Assembly: GCA_032718475.1 (NCBI GenBank)
Contig: JAUCBJ010005047.1
Span: 1-64,000 of the forward strand
Source of the DNA: Nemertoderma westbladi
Lineage: Eukaryota; Xenacoelomorpha; Nemertodermatida; Nemertodermatidae
Direction of reading: 5' to 3'
Length of the DNA: 64,000 nt
Shown here: positions 24,101 to 36,183 of the stretch, one piece after another
Position numbering within the stretch: the stretch's first letter is position 1
How the letters are laid out: each line of letters starts with the position of its first letter
The notes under the pieces: generated by a model
The model's input: the letters and a program-made list of their open reading frames with translations, nothing else
Told to the model about the DNA's origin: nothing
The model's database searches: none
Translations under genes and position numbers: made by a program

Positions 24101-24442
24101 CTGAGAACCTGTTACTGTACTACCACTTGGTATTTCGGACTGAGAACCTGTTACTGTACTACCACTTGGTATTTCTAACTGAGAACCTGTTACTGTACTA
24201 CCACTTGGTTTTTCTAACTGAGAACCTGTTACTGTACTACCACTTGGTATTTCGGACTGAGAACCTGTTACTGTACTACCACTTGGTATTTCGGACTGAG
24301 AACCTGTTACTGTAATACCACTTGGTATTTCTAACTGAGAACCTGTTACTGTACTACCACTTGGTATTTCGGACTGAGAACCTGTTACGGTACTAACACT
24401 TGGTATTTCGGACTGATATCCTGTTACTGTACTACCACTTGT
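21155..24442. repeat. 39-bp satellite, about 84 copies
   Basis: Unit CTGTACTACCACTTGGTATT plus TCTAACTGAGAACCTGTTA. Recurrent variants are TTCTAACTGAG/TTCGGACTGAG, CTGTA/CGGTA and GAGAACC/GATAACC. As 39 = 13 x 3, both strands are open: minus strand 24463-21656 (935 codons, repeat GSTVTGSQLEIPS) and plus strand 21865-24315 (816 codons, repeat LLYYHLVFLTENL). The plus reading is an implausible protein. The minus reading is Ser/Thr-rich and superficially mucin-like, but there is no signal peptide, no non-repeat domain and no supported exon next to it. I treat the array as noncoding. Confidence 0.95.
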
Positions 24443-24694
24443 GGTCAATGGCGCAAACACCAATTGTGTCCTGTATGAAAAATTAATTCAATTGAAAACA
24501 TTAAGGGAAAGGTGCAGGTTCCAGTGGCTGTGTTTTCTTACAAAAACAATAAACGAGACTTTATTTCACTTGCGGTCAATGTGCGCCACTATGTGACCAC
24601 TTTTTGGTATTTCATATTTTATTTTCATTGATTCTACGCTGCTTAAAGAGGTGTTCGTACTTCATTGCGGTGGTAAAATTTTTACCTATAAAGG

Positions 24695-27644
24695 TATGTG
24701 GTAATTATTATTATTGCGTGTTCGTCCGCATGCAGTTTATTGCACGAGGATGTTGTGTAGGTAATTATTATTATTGCGTGTTCGTTCGCATGCAGTTTAT
24801 TGCACGAGGATGTTGTGTAGGTAATTATTATTATTGCGTGTTCGTCCGCATGCAGTTTATTGCACGAGGATGTTGTGTAGGTAATTATTATTATTGCGTG
24901 TTCGTTCGCATGCAGTTTATTGCACGAGGATGTTGTGTAGGTAATTATTATTATTGCGTGTTCGTCCGCATGCAGTTTATTGCACGAGGATGTTGTGTAG
25001 GTAATTATTATTATTGCGGGTTCGTCCGCATGCAGTTTATTGCACGAGGATGTTGTGTAGGTAATTATTATTATTGCGTGTTCGTTCGTTCGCATGCAGT
25101 TTATTGCACGAGGATGTTGTGTAGGTAATTATTATTATTGCGTGTTCGTTCGCATGCAGTTTATTGCACGAGGATGTTGTGTAGGTAATTATTATTATTG
25201 CGTGTTCGTTCGCATGCAGTTTATTGCACGAGGATGTTGTGTAGGTAATTATTATTATTGCGTGTTCGTTCGCATGCAGTTTATTGCACGAGGATGTTGT
25301 GTAGGTAATTATTATTATTGCGGGTTCGTCCGCATGCAGTTTATTGCACGAGGATGTTGTGTAGGTAATTATTATTATTGCGTGTTCGTTCGTCCGCATG
25401 CAGTTTATTGCACGAGGATGTTGTGTAGGTAATTATTATTATTGCGTGTTCGTTCGTCCGCATGCAGTTTATTGCACGAGGATGTTGTGTAGGTAATTAT
25501 TATTATTGCGTGTTCGTTCGCATGCAGTTTATTGCACGAGGATGTTCTGTAGGTAATTATTATTATTGCGTGTTCGTTCGTCCGCATGCAGTTTATTGCA
25601 CGAGGATGTTGTGTAGGTAATTATTATTATTGCGTGTTCGTTCGCATGCAGTTTATTGCACGAGGATGTTCTGTAGGTAATTATTATTATTGCGTATTCG
25701 TCCGCATGCAGTTTATTGCACGAGGATGTTGTGTAGGTAATTATTATTATTGCGTATTCGTCCGCATGCAGTTTATTGCACGAGGATGTTGTGTAGGTAA
25801 TTATTATTATTGCGTGTTCGTTCGTCCGCATGCAGTTTATTGCACGAGGATGTTCTGTAGGTAATTATTATTATTGCGTATTCGTCCGCATGCAGTTTAT
25901 TGCACGAGGATGTTCTGTAGGTAATTATTATTATTGCGTGTTCGTTCGTCCGCATGCAGTTTATTGCACGAGGATGTTCTGTAGGTAATTATTATTATTG
26001 CGTATTCGTCCGCATGCAGTTTATTGCACGAGGATGTTCTGTAGGTAATTATTATTATTGCGTGTTCGTTCGCATGCAGTTTATTGCACGAGGATGTTGT
26101 GTAGGTAATTATTATTATTGCGTGTTCGTTCGTCCGCATGCAGTTTATTGCACGAGGATGTTCTGTAGGTAATTATTATTATTGCGTGTTCGTTCGCATG
26201 CAGTTTATTGCACGAGGATGTTCTGTAGGTAATTATTATTATTGCGTGTTCGTTCGCATGCAGTTTATTGCACGAGGATGTTGTGTAGGTAATTATTATT
26301 ATTGCGTGTTCGTTCGTCCGCATGCAGTTTATTGCACGAGGATGTTCTGTAGGTAATTATTATTATTGCGTGTTCGTTCGCATGCAGTTTATTGCACGAG
26401 GATGTTGTGTAGGTAATTATTATTATTGCGTGTTCGTTCGCATGCAGTTTATTGCACGAGGATGTTCTGTAGGTAATTATTATTATTGCGTATTCGTCCG
26501 CATGCAGTTTATTGCACGAGGATGTTGTGTAGGTAATTATTATTATTGCGTATTCGTCCGCATGCAGTTTATTGCACGAGGATGTTGTGTAGGTAATTAT
26601 TATTATTGCGTGTTCGTTCGTCCGCATGCAGTTTATTGCACGAGGATGTTCTGTAGGTAATTATTATTATTGCGTATTCGTCCGCATGCAGTTTATTGCA
26701 CGAGGATGTTCTGTAGGTAATTATTATTATTGCGTGTTCGTTCGCATGCAGTTTATTGCACGAGGATGTTGTGTAGGTAATTATTATTATTGCGTGTTCG
26801 TTCGCATGCAGTTTATTGCACGAGGATGTTCTGTAGGTAATTATTATTATTGCGTATTCGTCCGCATGCAGTTTATTGCACGAGGATGTTGTGTAGGTAA
26901 TTATTATTATTGCGTATTCGTCCGCATGCAGTTTATTGCACGAGGATGTTGTGTAGGTAATTATTATTATTGCGTGTTCGTTCGTCCGCATGCAGTTTAT
27001 TGCACGAGGATGTTGTGTAGGTAATTATTATTATTGCGTATTCGTCCGCATGCAGTTTATTGCACGAGGATGTTGTGTAGGTAATTATTATTATTGCGTA
27101 TTCGTCCGCATGCAGTTTATTGCACGAGGATGTTGTGTAGGTAATTATTATTATTGCGTGTTCGTTCGTCCGCATGCAGTTTATTGCACGAGGATGTTCT
27201 GTAGGTAATTATTATTATTGCGTATTCGTCCGCATGCAGTTTATTGCACGAGGATGTTCTGTAGGTAATTATTATTATTGCGTGTTCGTTCGTCCGCATG
27301 CAGTTTATTGCACGAGGATGTTGTGTAGGTAATTATTATTATTGCGTGTTCGTTCGTCCGCATGCAGTTTATTGCACGAGGATGTTCTGTAGGTAATTAT
27401 TATTATTGCGTGTTCGTTCGCATGCAGTTTATTGCACGAGGATGTTCTGTAGGTAATTATTATTATTGCGTGTTCGTTCGCATGCAGTTTATTGCACGAG
27501 GATGTTGTGTAGGTAATTATTATTATTGCGTGTTCGTTCGTCCGCATGCAGTTTATTGCACGAGGATGTTCTGTAGGTAATTATTATTATTGCGTATTCG
27601 TCCGCATGCAGTTTATTGCGCGAGGATGTTCTGTAGGTAATTAT
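24695..27644. repeat. 60/64-bp satellite, about 48 copies
   Basis: The unit begins GTAATTATTATTATTGCGTG and contains GCATGCAGTTTATTGCACGA. Two lengths occur: 60 bp (GTTCGTTCGC or GTTCGTCCGC) and 64 bp with one extra TTCG. The 64-bp form appears as single units spaced by varying numbers of 60-bp units. Other variants are TTGTGTAG/TTCTGTAG and GCGTG/GCGTA/GCGGG. The many short ORFs here, on both strands, are interrupted by the 4-bp changes and are not genes. Confidence 0.95.
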
Positions 27645-27846
27645 AATGACATTAGAATTACGACGTTAGTTAATGTTGATAGATTATTTATTGTTATAAT
27701 TGCTTTTGTTATAATTGTTACTGTTTAACACGGTAATGGTAATAAATGGTGTACCCCCCCCCCCCCCTTAACACATGTCTAAATGTGAGTTGCATCCCTC
27801 TTATCTGGTCCACCTGTATCCTAAAGATTCTATACAAAGGAAAGGG

Positions 27847-27918
27847 TGACATCAGTGACCCGTGTAATTGTGACATCAGTGACCCGTGTAATTGTGACAT
27901 CAGTGACCCGTGTAATTA
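27847..27918 (+). repeat. 24-bp triplication inside the RT relic
   Basis: GTGACATCAGTGACCCGTGT plus AATT, three times without change. It is in frame, so the translated word CDISDPCN is simply repeated. Confidence 0.9.
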
Positions 27919-28089
27919 TAGGTGCATTGCAATGATATGTGTACTTCTTAAGATTTTAATCTCTATTGTAAATACTCGTGTGATTTACAATATAAAACAC
28001 TTCGTGCCTCCGGAGCAATATGGGTTTATTTCCGGCCGTTCCACAAGGCAAGCTTTCAAGAAATTTATAGACTTTGTACAATGTACATG

Positions 28090-28163
28090 TCAATGTGCAT
28101 GAGACCAAATCTAAACCAGTTTACGGTCAATGTGCATGGGACCAAATCTAAACCAGTTTACGC
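28090..28163 (+). repeat. 37-bp direct duplication inside the RT relic
   Basis: The two copies TCAATGTGCATGAGACCAAA.. and TCAATGTGCATGGGACCAAA.. are adjacent; 37 bp shifts the frame and helps explain the broken ORF. Confidence 0.9.
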
Positions 28164-28418
28164 CGCATTTATTGATTGATTTTAAAAAGGCGTGCGAAAT
28201 GGTTGACAGAAATATATTGCTGCACAAGATGTACACTCAATTTGGAATAAGGGGAAAATTATTTAAACTCATTCGGTCAATATATAACAACATAATTAAA
28301 ATTTACGATGAGATTAAATACTCGTCACTGATCTGATCACCCAATTACGCGGAATACTACAAGGCGATTGCTTTTCCCTAACAGCTTTCATCATGTTTAC
28401 CACCGATCTCGCGACCGC

Positions 28419-31370
28419 TATGTTTCCATATAGTGGCGCCTGTTATTGTGATAGAGCCCTCCTAAGATTAACTAGTACCAATCATTAGGTAACCCAAGTA
28501 ATGAGGCTGTATGTTTCCATATAGTGGCGCCTGTTATTGTGATAGAGCCCTACTAAGATTAACTAGTACCAATCATTAGGTAACCCAAGTAATGAGGCTG
28601 TATGTTTCCATATAGTGGCGCCTGTTATTGTGATAGAGCCCTACTAAGATTAACTAGTACCAATCATTAGGTAACCCAAGTAATGAGGCTGTATGTTTCC
28701 ATATAGTGGCGCCTGTTATTGTGATAGAGCCCTACTAAGATTAACTAGTACCAATCATTAGGTAACCCAAGTAATGAGGCTGTATGTTTCCATATAGTGG
28801 CGCCTGTTATTGTGATAGAGCCCTACTAAGATTAACTAGTACCAATCATTAGGTAACCCAAGTAATAAGGCTGTATGTTTCCATATAGTGGCGCCTGTTA
28901 TTGTGATAGAGCCCTACTAAGATTAACTAGTACCAATCATTAGGTAACCCAAGTAATGAGGCTGTATGTTTCCATATAGTGGCGCCTGTTATTGTGATAG
29001 AGCCCTACTAAGATTAACTAGTACCAATCATTAGGTAACCCAAGTAATGAGGCTGTATGTTTCCATATAGTGGCGCCTGTTATTGTGATAAAGCCCTCCT
29101 AAGATTAACTAGTACCAATCATTAGGTAACCCAAGTAATAAGGCTGTATGTTTCCATATAGTGGCGCCTGTTATTGTGATAGAGCCCTCCTAAGATTAAC
29201 TAGTACCAATCATTAGGTAACCCAAGTAATAAGTACCAATCATTAGGTAACCCATGTAATAAGGCTGTATGTTTCCATACAGTGGCGCCTGTTATTGTGA
29301 TGGAGCCCTACTAAGATTAACTAGTACCAATCATTAGGTAACCCAAGTAATAAGGCTGTATGTTTCCATATAGTGGCGCCTGTTATTGTGATAGAGCCCT
29401 ACTAAGATTAACTAGTACCAATCATTAGGTAACCCAAGCAATAAGTACCAATCATTAGGTAACCCAAGTAATAAGGCTGTATGTTTCCATATAGTGGCGC
29501 CTGTTATTGTGATAGAGCCCTACTAAGATTAACTAGTACCAATCATTAGGTAACCCAAGTAATAAGTACCAATCATTAGGTAACCCAAGTAATAAGGCTG
29601 TATGTTTCCATATAGTGGCGCCTGTTATTGTGATAGAGCCCTACTAAGATTAACTAGTACCAATCATTAGGTAACCCAAGTAATGAGGCTGTATGTTTCC
29701 ATATAGTGGCGCCTGTTATTGTGATAGAGCCCTCCTAAGATTAACTAGTACCAATCATTAGGTAACCCAAGTAATAAGTACCAATCATTAGGTAACCCAA
29801 GTAATAAGGCTGTATGTTTCCATACAGTGGCGCCTGTTATTGTGATGGAGCCCTACTAAGATTAACTAGTACCAATCATTAGGTAACCCAAGTAATAAGG
29901 CTGTATGTTTCCATATAGTGGCGCCTGTTATTGTGATAGAGCCCTACTAAGATTAACTAGTACCAATCATTAGGTAACCCAAGTAATAAGTACCAATCAT
30001 TAGGTAACCCAAGCAATAAGTACCAATCATTAGGTAACCCAAGTAATAAGGCTGTATGTTTCCATATAGTGGCGCCTGTTATTGTGATAGAGCCCTACTA
30101 AGATTAACTAGTACCAATCATTAGGTAACCCAAGTAATAAGGCTGTATGTTTCCATATAGTGGCGCCTGTTATTGTGATAGAGCCCTCCTAAGATTAACT
30201 AGTACCAATCATTAGGTAACCCAAGTAATAAGGCTGTATGTTTCCATATAGTGGCGCCTGTTATTGTGATAGAGCCCTACTAAGATTAACTAGTACCAAT
30301 CATTAGGTAACCCAAGCAATAAGTACCAATCATTAGGTAACCCAAGTAATAAGGCTGTATGTTTCCATATAGTGGCGCCTGTTATTGTGATAGAGCCCTA
30401 CTAAGATTAACTAGTACCAATCATTAGGTAACCCAAGTAATAAGTACCAATCATTAGGTAACCCAAGTAATAAGTACCAATCATTAGGTAACCCAAGTAA
30501 TAATGCTGTATGTTTCCATACAGTGGCGCCTGTTATTGTGATAGAGCCCTACTAAGATTAACTAGTACCAATCATTAGGTAACCCAAGTAATAAGTACCA
30601 ATCATTAGGTAACCCAAGTAATAAGGCTGTATGTTTCCATATAGTGGCGCCTGTTATTGTGATAGAGCCCTACTAAGATTAACTAGTACCAATCATTAGG
30701 TAACCCAAGTAATAAGTACCAATCATTAGGTAACCCAAGTAATAAGGCTGTATGTTTCCATATAGTGGCGCCTGTTATTGTGATAGAGCCCTACTAAGAT
30801 TAACTAGTACCAATCATTAGGTAACCCAAGTAATAAGTACCAATCATTAGGTAACCCAAGTAATTACTACCAATCATTAGGTAACCCAAGTAATAAGTAC
30901 CAATCATTAGGTAACCCAAGTAATAAGGCTGTATGTTTCCATATAGTGGCGCCTGTTATTGTGATAGAGCCCTACTAAGATTAACTAGTACCAATCATTA
31001 GGTAACCCAAGTAATAAGGCTGTATGTTTCCATATAGTGGCGCCTGTTATTGTGATAGAGCCCTACTAAGATTAACTAGTACCAATCATTAGGTAACCCA
31101 AGCAATAAGTACCAATCATTAGGTAACCCAAGTAATAAGGCTGTATGTTTCCATATAGTGGCGCCTGTTATTGTGATAGAGCCCTACTAAGATTAACTAG
31201 TACCAATCATTAGGTAACCCAAGTAATGAGGCTGTATGTTTCCATATAGTGGCGCCTGTTATTGTGATAGAGCCCTACTAAGATTAACTAGTACCAATCA
31301 TTAGGTAACCCAAGTAATAAGTACCAATCATTAGGTAACCCAAGTAATAAGGCTGTATGTTTCCATATAG
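28419..31370 (+). repeat. 91-bp satellite with optional 30-bp module, left block
   Basis: The base unit is 91 bp, with landmarks TATGTTTCCATATAGTGGCG, CCTGTTATTGTGATAGAGCC and TACCAATCATTAGGTAACCC. In many units the last 30 bp (TACCAATCATTAGGTAACCC plus AAGTAATAAG) is repeated one to several times, giving 121-bp and longer units (for example about 29221, 29451, 30421-30503, 30831-30925). The array begins abruptly inside the RT relic and is interrupted at 31370 by a LINE. Confidence 0.95.
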
Positions 31371-32895
31371 TTTAGTTTAAGTTTAGTTTAAGTTTAAGTT
31401 TATTGTTATTTATAGGAAAATGTTATAATTAGAACCATCACCAAAGCACAGTTTAGTTGTAATGGAATAAAAAGAAAATGTGTATGCAGTGTGCGAGGCG
31501 GTGGGTTGGTAAGGGTTGCAGCAATAGCCAGGCTAGTCGAGGCTGCCAACCGACCAAGGGTAAATGTACTGTATATGTAACTAAGTATTATATATTTGAA
31601 AAAAGATAAAATAAGAACTGTTATAAACCTTTAATAATTGTTGATCAGGATCACAAGGAAATATAATAATTTAATTAACCATTTTACAATACACTGTAGT
31701 GAAGAAACAGTCCAGTCGCAGTGTATGTGAGAAGGAAATATAATAAGATAGAGCCAGACATATAGGGAGATATTGTGTAATGTATTATTATGACGTTACG
31801 TCATGTGTTCAAATAGGTATGTTTTAAATTGACGTTTAAATGAAAATTTAGATTTGCTAATAATTAGACTAGAGGGGAGACTGTTCCACAATACTGGCCC
31901 AGTGACTGATAATCCTTGGTGTGCTACATTGAGACGGGTTAACGGTACTACGAATTTGCCTAAAGTAGATGAACGGGTGTTATATAAATGAATATCAGAC
32001 AATTTAGTAAAAAAATTTGAAAGAGGGTGATTATTAGAAGATTTTGATATATCGTACATTAACTGGCCTAATTGTAATTCAAATATAGATTCGATTGGCA
32101 AAACATTTAGTGATTTGTAAAGTGGCACAGAGTGAGCCCGGTAGTCACTAAATGTTATGCAACGCAAGATTTTATTAACTTTAATTCTTAGTGGACGTGT
32201 TATTGATTTGCAGGCAGTACCCCAAGCAAGAATTCCATAAGTGATGTAAGGATTAATTAATGTATAATACAGCGTACGTAAAATTTGGCTTGGGAAAAAG
32301 TGTCTTAATTTATAAAAAAGTCCGGAGGATCTAGATATTTTTTTAAGGATGTAATTTATATGCGTTTTCCAGCTCAAATTGTCATCGATAAAGATACCTA
32401 AGTACTTAGTGCTATTTACCTTAGTAATTTCATTGGCTTTAATTTTAACTTTCGGTAGTCCAAGACAGTTTTTGTTACTAAAAATAGAGTATTCTGTTTT
32501 ACTAAGATTAAGTGATAATGAGTTGTCTATAAGCCAGTCCGAAATTTTTTCCAGTTCAGTGTTTGTGTTGTTAATCAATAAATTTAAGTCTGAATTGAAG
32601 CCCAGTAACGTCGTATCGTCGGCAAATAAAGTTGTCAAAAATTTGGATGCGTCCGGTAAGTCGTTCACATATAAAAGAAACAGCAATGGTGAAAGGACTG
32701 AACCCTGGGGCGTTCCGCAGGTTACCGGAAGAGTGGGTGAGATTACGCCATTTAAGGATACTGATTGTGTACGGTCTGTTAGAAAACTCCTAAGTAAAGT
32801 CTGGGGGGTGCCTCGAATTCCGTAAGATTCTAATTTTTTAAATAAGGTAGAGTGGTTCAACGTATCAAACGCTTTTTTTAACATATATAACATGG
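31371..32895 (-). mobile_element. 5'-truncated LINE inserted in the 91-bp satellite
   Basis: The insertion divides a satellite unit exactly: CATATAG ends at 31370 and TGGCGCC resumes at about 32896, so no satellite base is lost and no target duplication longer than 1 bp is visible. The 3' end is on the left; on the minus strand it is a short repeat of CTTAAACTAAA after AATAAAC. The 3' UTR (31371-31795) has no gene. The 5' end is truncated within RT motif A. Confidence 0.9.
31796..32893 (-). CDS. LINE reverse transcriptase, intact C-terminal part
   Basis: A 365-codon uninterrupted frame of a non-LTR ORF2, CR1/Jockey-like group. Visible: LKKAFDTLNHSTLFKKLESY (motif A with catalytic Asp), GTPQGSVLSPLLFLLYVNDL (motif B), TLFADDTTLLGFN (catalytic FADD), SLNLSKTEYSIFS (motif D), KYLGIFIDDNLSWKTHI (motif E/thumb), NPYITYGILAWG, and the C-terminal NTRSSTLGKFVVPLTRLN and GPVLWNSLP. 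The first Met is an artefact of truncation: the endonuclease and the N-terminal half of the RT are absent, so no active protein is expected. The lack of stops indicates a fairly recent insertion. Confidence 0.9.
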   Translation of the reverse strand: MLYMLKKAFDTLNHSTLFKKLESYGIRGTPQTLLRSFLTDRTQSVSLNGVISPTLPVTCGTPQGSVLSPLLFLLYVNDLPDASKFLTTLFADDTTLLGFNSDLNLLINNTNTELEKISDWLIDNSLSLNLSKTEYSIFSNKNCLGLPKVKIKANEITKVNSTKYLGIFIDDNLSWKTHINYILKKISRSSGLFYKLRHFFPSQILRTLYYTLINPYITYGILAWGTACKSITRPLRIKVNKILRCITFSDYRAHSVPLYKSLNVLPIESIFELQLGQLMYDISKSSNNHPLSNFFTKLSDIHLYNTRSSTLGKFVVPLTRLNVAHQGLSVTGPVLWNSLPSSLIISKSKFSFKRQFKTYLFEHMT

Positions 32896-35800
32896 TGGCG
32901 CCTGTTATTGTGATAGAGCCCTACTAAGATTAACTAGTACCAATCATTAGGTAACCCAAGTAATAAGGCTGTATGTTTCCATATAGTGGCGCCTGTTATT
33001 GTGATAGAGCCCTACTAAGATTAACTAGTACCAATCATTAGGTAACCCAAGTAATAAGGCTGTATGTTTCCATATAGTGGCGCCTGTTATTGTGATAGAG
33101 CCCTACTAAGATTAACTAGTACCAATCATTAGGTAACCCAAGTAATAAGGCTGTATGTTTCCATATAGTGGCGCCTGTTATTGTGATAGAGCCCTACTAA
33201 GATTAACTAGTACCAATCATTAGGTAACCCAAGTAATAAGGCTGTATGTTTCCATATAGTGGCGCCTGTTATTGTGATAGAGCCCTACTAAGATTAACTA
33301 GTACCAATCATTAGGTAACCCAAGTAATAAGGCTGTATGTTTCCATATAGTGGCGCCTGTTATTGTGATAGAGCCCTACTAAGATTAACTAGTACCAATC
33401 ATTAGGTAACCCAAGTAATAAGGCTGTATGTTTCCATATAGTGGCGCCTGTTATTGTGATAGAGCCCTACTAAGATTAACTAGTACCAATCATTAGGTAA
33501 CCCAAGTAATAAGGCTGTATGTTTCCATATAGTGGCGCCTGTTATTGTGATAGAGCCCTACTAAGATTAACTAGTACCAATCATTAGGTAACCCAAGTAA
33601 TAAGTACCAATCATTAGGTAACCCAAGTAATAAGGCTGTATGTTTCCATATAGTGGCGCCTGTTATTGTGATAGAGCCCTACTAAGATTAACTAGTACCA
33701 ATCATTAGGTAACCCAAGTAATAAGGCTGTATGTTTCCATATAGTGGCGCCTGTTATTGTGATAGAGCCCTACTAAGATTAACTAGTACCAATCATTAGG
33801 TAACCCAAGTAATAAGGCTGTATGTTTCCATATAGTGGCGCCTGTTATTGTGATAGAGCCCTACTAAGATTAACTAGTACCAATCATTAGGTAACCCAAG
33901 TAATAAGTACCAATCATTAGGTAACCCAAGTAATAAGGCTGTATGTTTCCATATAGTGGCGCCTGTTATTGTGATAGAGCCCTACTAAGATTAACTAGTA
34001 CCAATCATTAGGTAACCCAAGTAATAAGGCTGTATGTTTCCATATAGTGGCGCCTGTTATTGTGATAGAGCCCTACTAAGATTAACTAGTACCAATCATT
34101 AGGTAACCCAAGCAATAAGTACCAATCATTAGGTAACCCAAGTAATAAGGCTGTATGTTTCCATATAGTGGCGCCTGTTATTGTGATAGAGCCCTACTAA
34201 GATTAACTAGTACCAATCATTAGGTAACCCAAGTAATAAGTACCAATCATTAGGTAACCCAAGTAATAAGGCTGTATGTTTCCATATAGTGGCGCTGTTA
34301 TTGTGATAGAGCACTCCTAAGATTAACTAGTACCAATCATTAGGTAACCCAAGTAATAAGGCTGTATGTTTCCATATAGTGGCGCCTGTTATTGTGATAG
34401 AGCCCTACTAAGATTAACTAGTACCAATCATTAGGTAACCCAAGTAATAAGGCTGTATGTTTCCATATAGTGGCGCCTGTTATTGTGATAGAGCCCTACT
34501 AAGATTAACTAGTACCAATCATTAGGTAACCCAAGTAATAAGGCTGTATGTTTCCATATAGTGGCGCCTGTTATTGTGATAGAGCCCTACTAAGATTAAC
34601 TAGTACCAATCATTAGGTAACCCAAGTAATAAGGCTGTATGTTTCCATATAGTGGCGCCTGTTATTGTGATAGAGCCCTACTAAGATTAACTAGTACCAA
34701 TCATTAGGTAACCCAAGTAATAAGGCTGTATGTTTCCATATAGTGGCGCCTGTTATTGTGATAGAGCCCTACTAAGATTAACTAGTACCAATCATTAGGT
34801 AACCCAAGTAATAAGTACCAATCATTAGGTAACCCAAGTAATAAGGCCTCGTATGTTTCCATATAGTGGCGCATGTTATTGTGATAGAGCCCCTAAGCTT
34901 AACTACGTACCAATCATTAGGTAACCCAAGTAATAAGGCTGTATGTTTCCATATAGTGGCGCCTGTTATTGTGATAGAGCCCTACTAAGATTAACTAGTA
35001 CCAATCATTAGGTAACCCAAGTAATAAGGCTGTATGTTTCCATATAGTGGCGCCTGTTATTGTGATAGAGCCCTACTAAGATTAACTAGTACCAATCATT
35101 AGGTAACCCAAGTAATAAGGCTGTATGTTTCCATATAGTGGCGCCTGTTATTGTGATAGAGCCCTACTAAGATTAACTAGTACCAATCATTAGGTAACCC
35201 AAGTAATAAGGCTGTATGTTTCCATATAGTGGCGCCTGTTATTGTGATAGAGCCCTACTAAGATTAACTAGTACCAATCATTAGGTAACCCAAGTAATAA
35301 GGCTGTATGTTTCCATATAGTGGCGCCTGTTATTGTGATAGAGCCCTACTAAGATTAACTAGTACCAATCATTAGGTAACCCAAGTAATAAGGCTGTATG
35401 TTTCCATATAGTGGCGCCTGTTATTGTGATAGAGCCCTACTAAGATTAACTAGTACCAATCATTAGGTAACCCAAGTAATAAGGCTGTATGTTTCCATAT
35501 AGTGGCGCCTGTTATTGTGATAGAGCCCTACTAAGATTAACTAGTACCAATCATTAGGTAACCCAAGTAATAAGGCTGTATGTTTCCATATAGTGGCGCC
35601 TGTTATTGTGATAGAGCCCTACTAAGATTAACTAGTACCAATCATTAGGTAACCCAAGTAATAAGGCTGTATGTTTCCATATAGTGGCGCCTGTTATTGT
35701 GATAGAGCCCTACTAAGATTAACTAGTACCAATCATTAGGTAACCCAAGTAATAAGGCTGTATGTTTCCATATAGTGGCGCCTGTTATTGTGATAGAGCC

Positions 35801-36183
35801 CTACTAAGATTAACTAGTACCAATCATTAGGTAACCCAAGTAATAAGGCTGTATGTTTCCATATAGTGGCGCCTGTTATTGTGATAGAGCCCTACTAAGA
35901 TTAACTAGTACCAATCATTAGGTAACCCAAGTAATAAGGCTGTATGTTTCCATATAGTGGCGCCTGTTATTGTGATAGAGCCTACTAAGATTAACTAGTA
36001 CCAATCATTAGGTAACCCAAGTAATAAGGCTGTATGTTTCCATATAGTGGCGCCTGTTATTGTGATAGAGCCTACTAAGATTAACTAGTACCAATCATTA
36101 GGTAACCCAAGTAATAAGGCTGTATGTTTCCATATAGTGGCGCCTGTTATTGTGATAGAGCCTACTAAGATTAACTAGTACCA
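32896..36183 (+). repeat. 91-bp satellite, right block
   Basis: Same unit as the left block, but more homogeneous and with fewer 30-bp extra modules (around 33600, 33900, 34115, 34240, 34815). One strongly diverged unit sits at about 34845-34925 (GGCCTCGTATG, CCCCTAAGCTTAACTACG). The last three units (about 35980-36183) share a one-base deletion (GAGCCTACT for GAGCCCTACT), evidence of local duplication. The array ends at TAGTACCAAATAATACAG. Confidence 0.95.

Larger units (their letters stand above)
27770..28418 (+). pseudogene. Non-LTR reverse-transcriptase relic, truncated by satellite
   Basis: Broken frames give successive RT landmarks: ILYKGKGDISDPCNYRCIAM (start of the RT core), VPPEQYGFISGRSTRQAF, LIDFKKACEMVDRNILLHKM (motif A, with Cys-Glu where Phe-Asp is usual, so the first catalytic Asp is lost), and GILQGDCFSLTAFIMFTTDL (motif B). 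It is cut at 28418, where the 91-bp satellite begins. Two internal direct duplications (27847-27918 and 28090-28163) and stops show long decay. A poly-C run lies just upstream at about 27755. Confidence 0.75.

Noticed and set aside
21656-24463. A 935-residue mucin-like Ser/Thr protein
   Set aside because: It consists only of the repeat, with no signal peptide or unique domain, and the opposite strand is equally open; a 39-bp unit keeps any open frame open.
24604-27728. Numerous cysteine-rich or histidine-free short proteins on both strands
   Set aside because: All are translations of the 60/64-bp satellite, broken at each 4-bp change.
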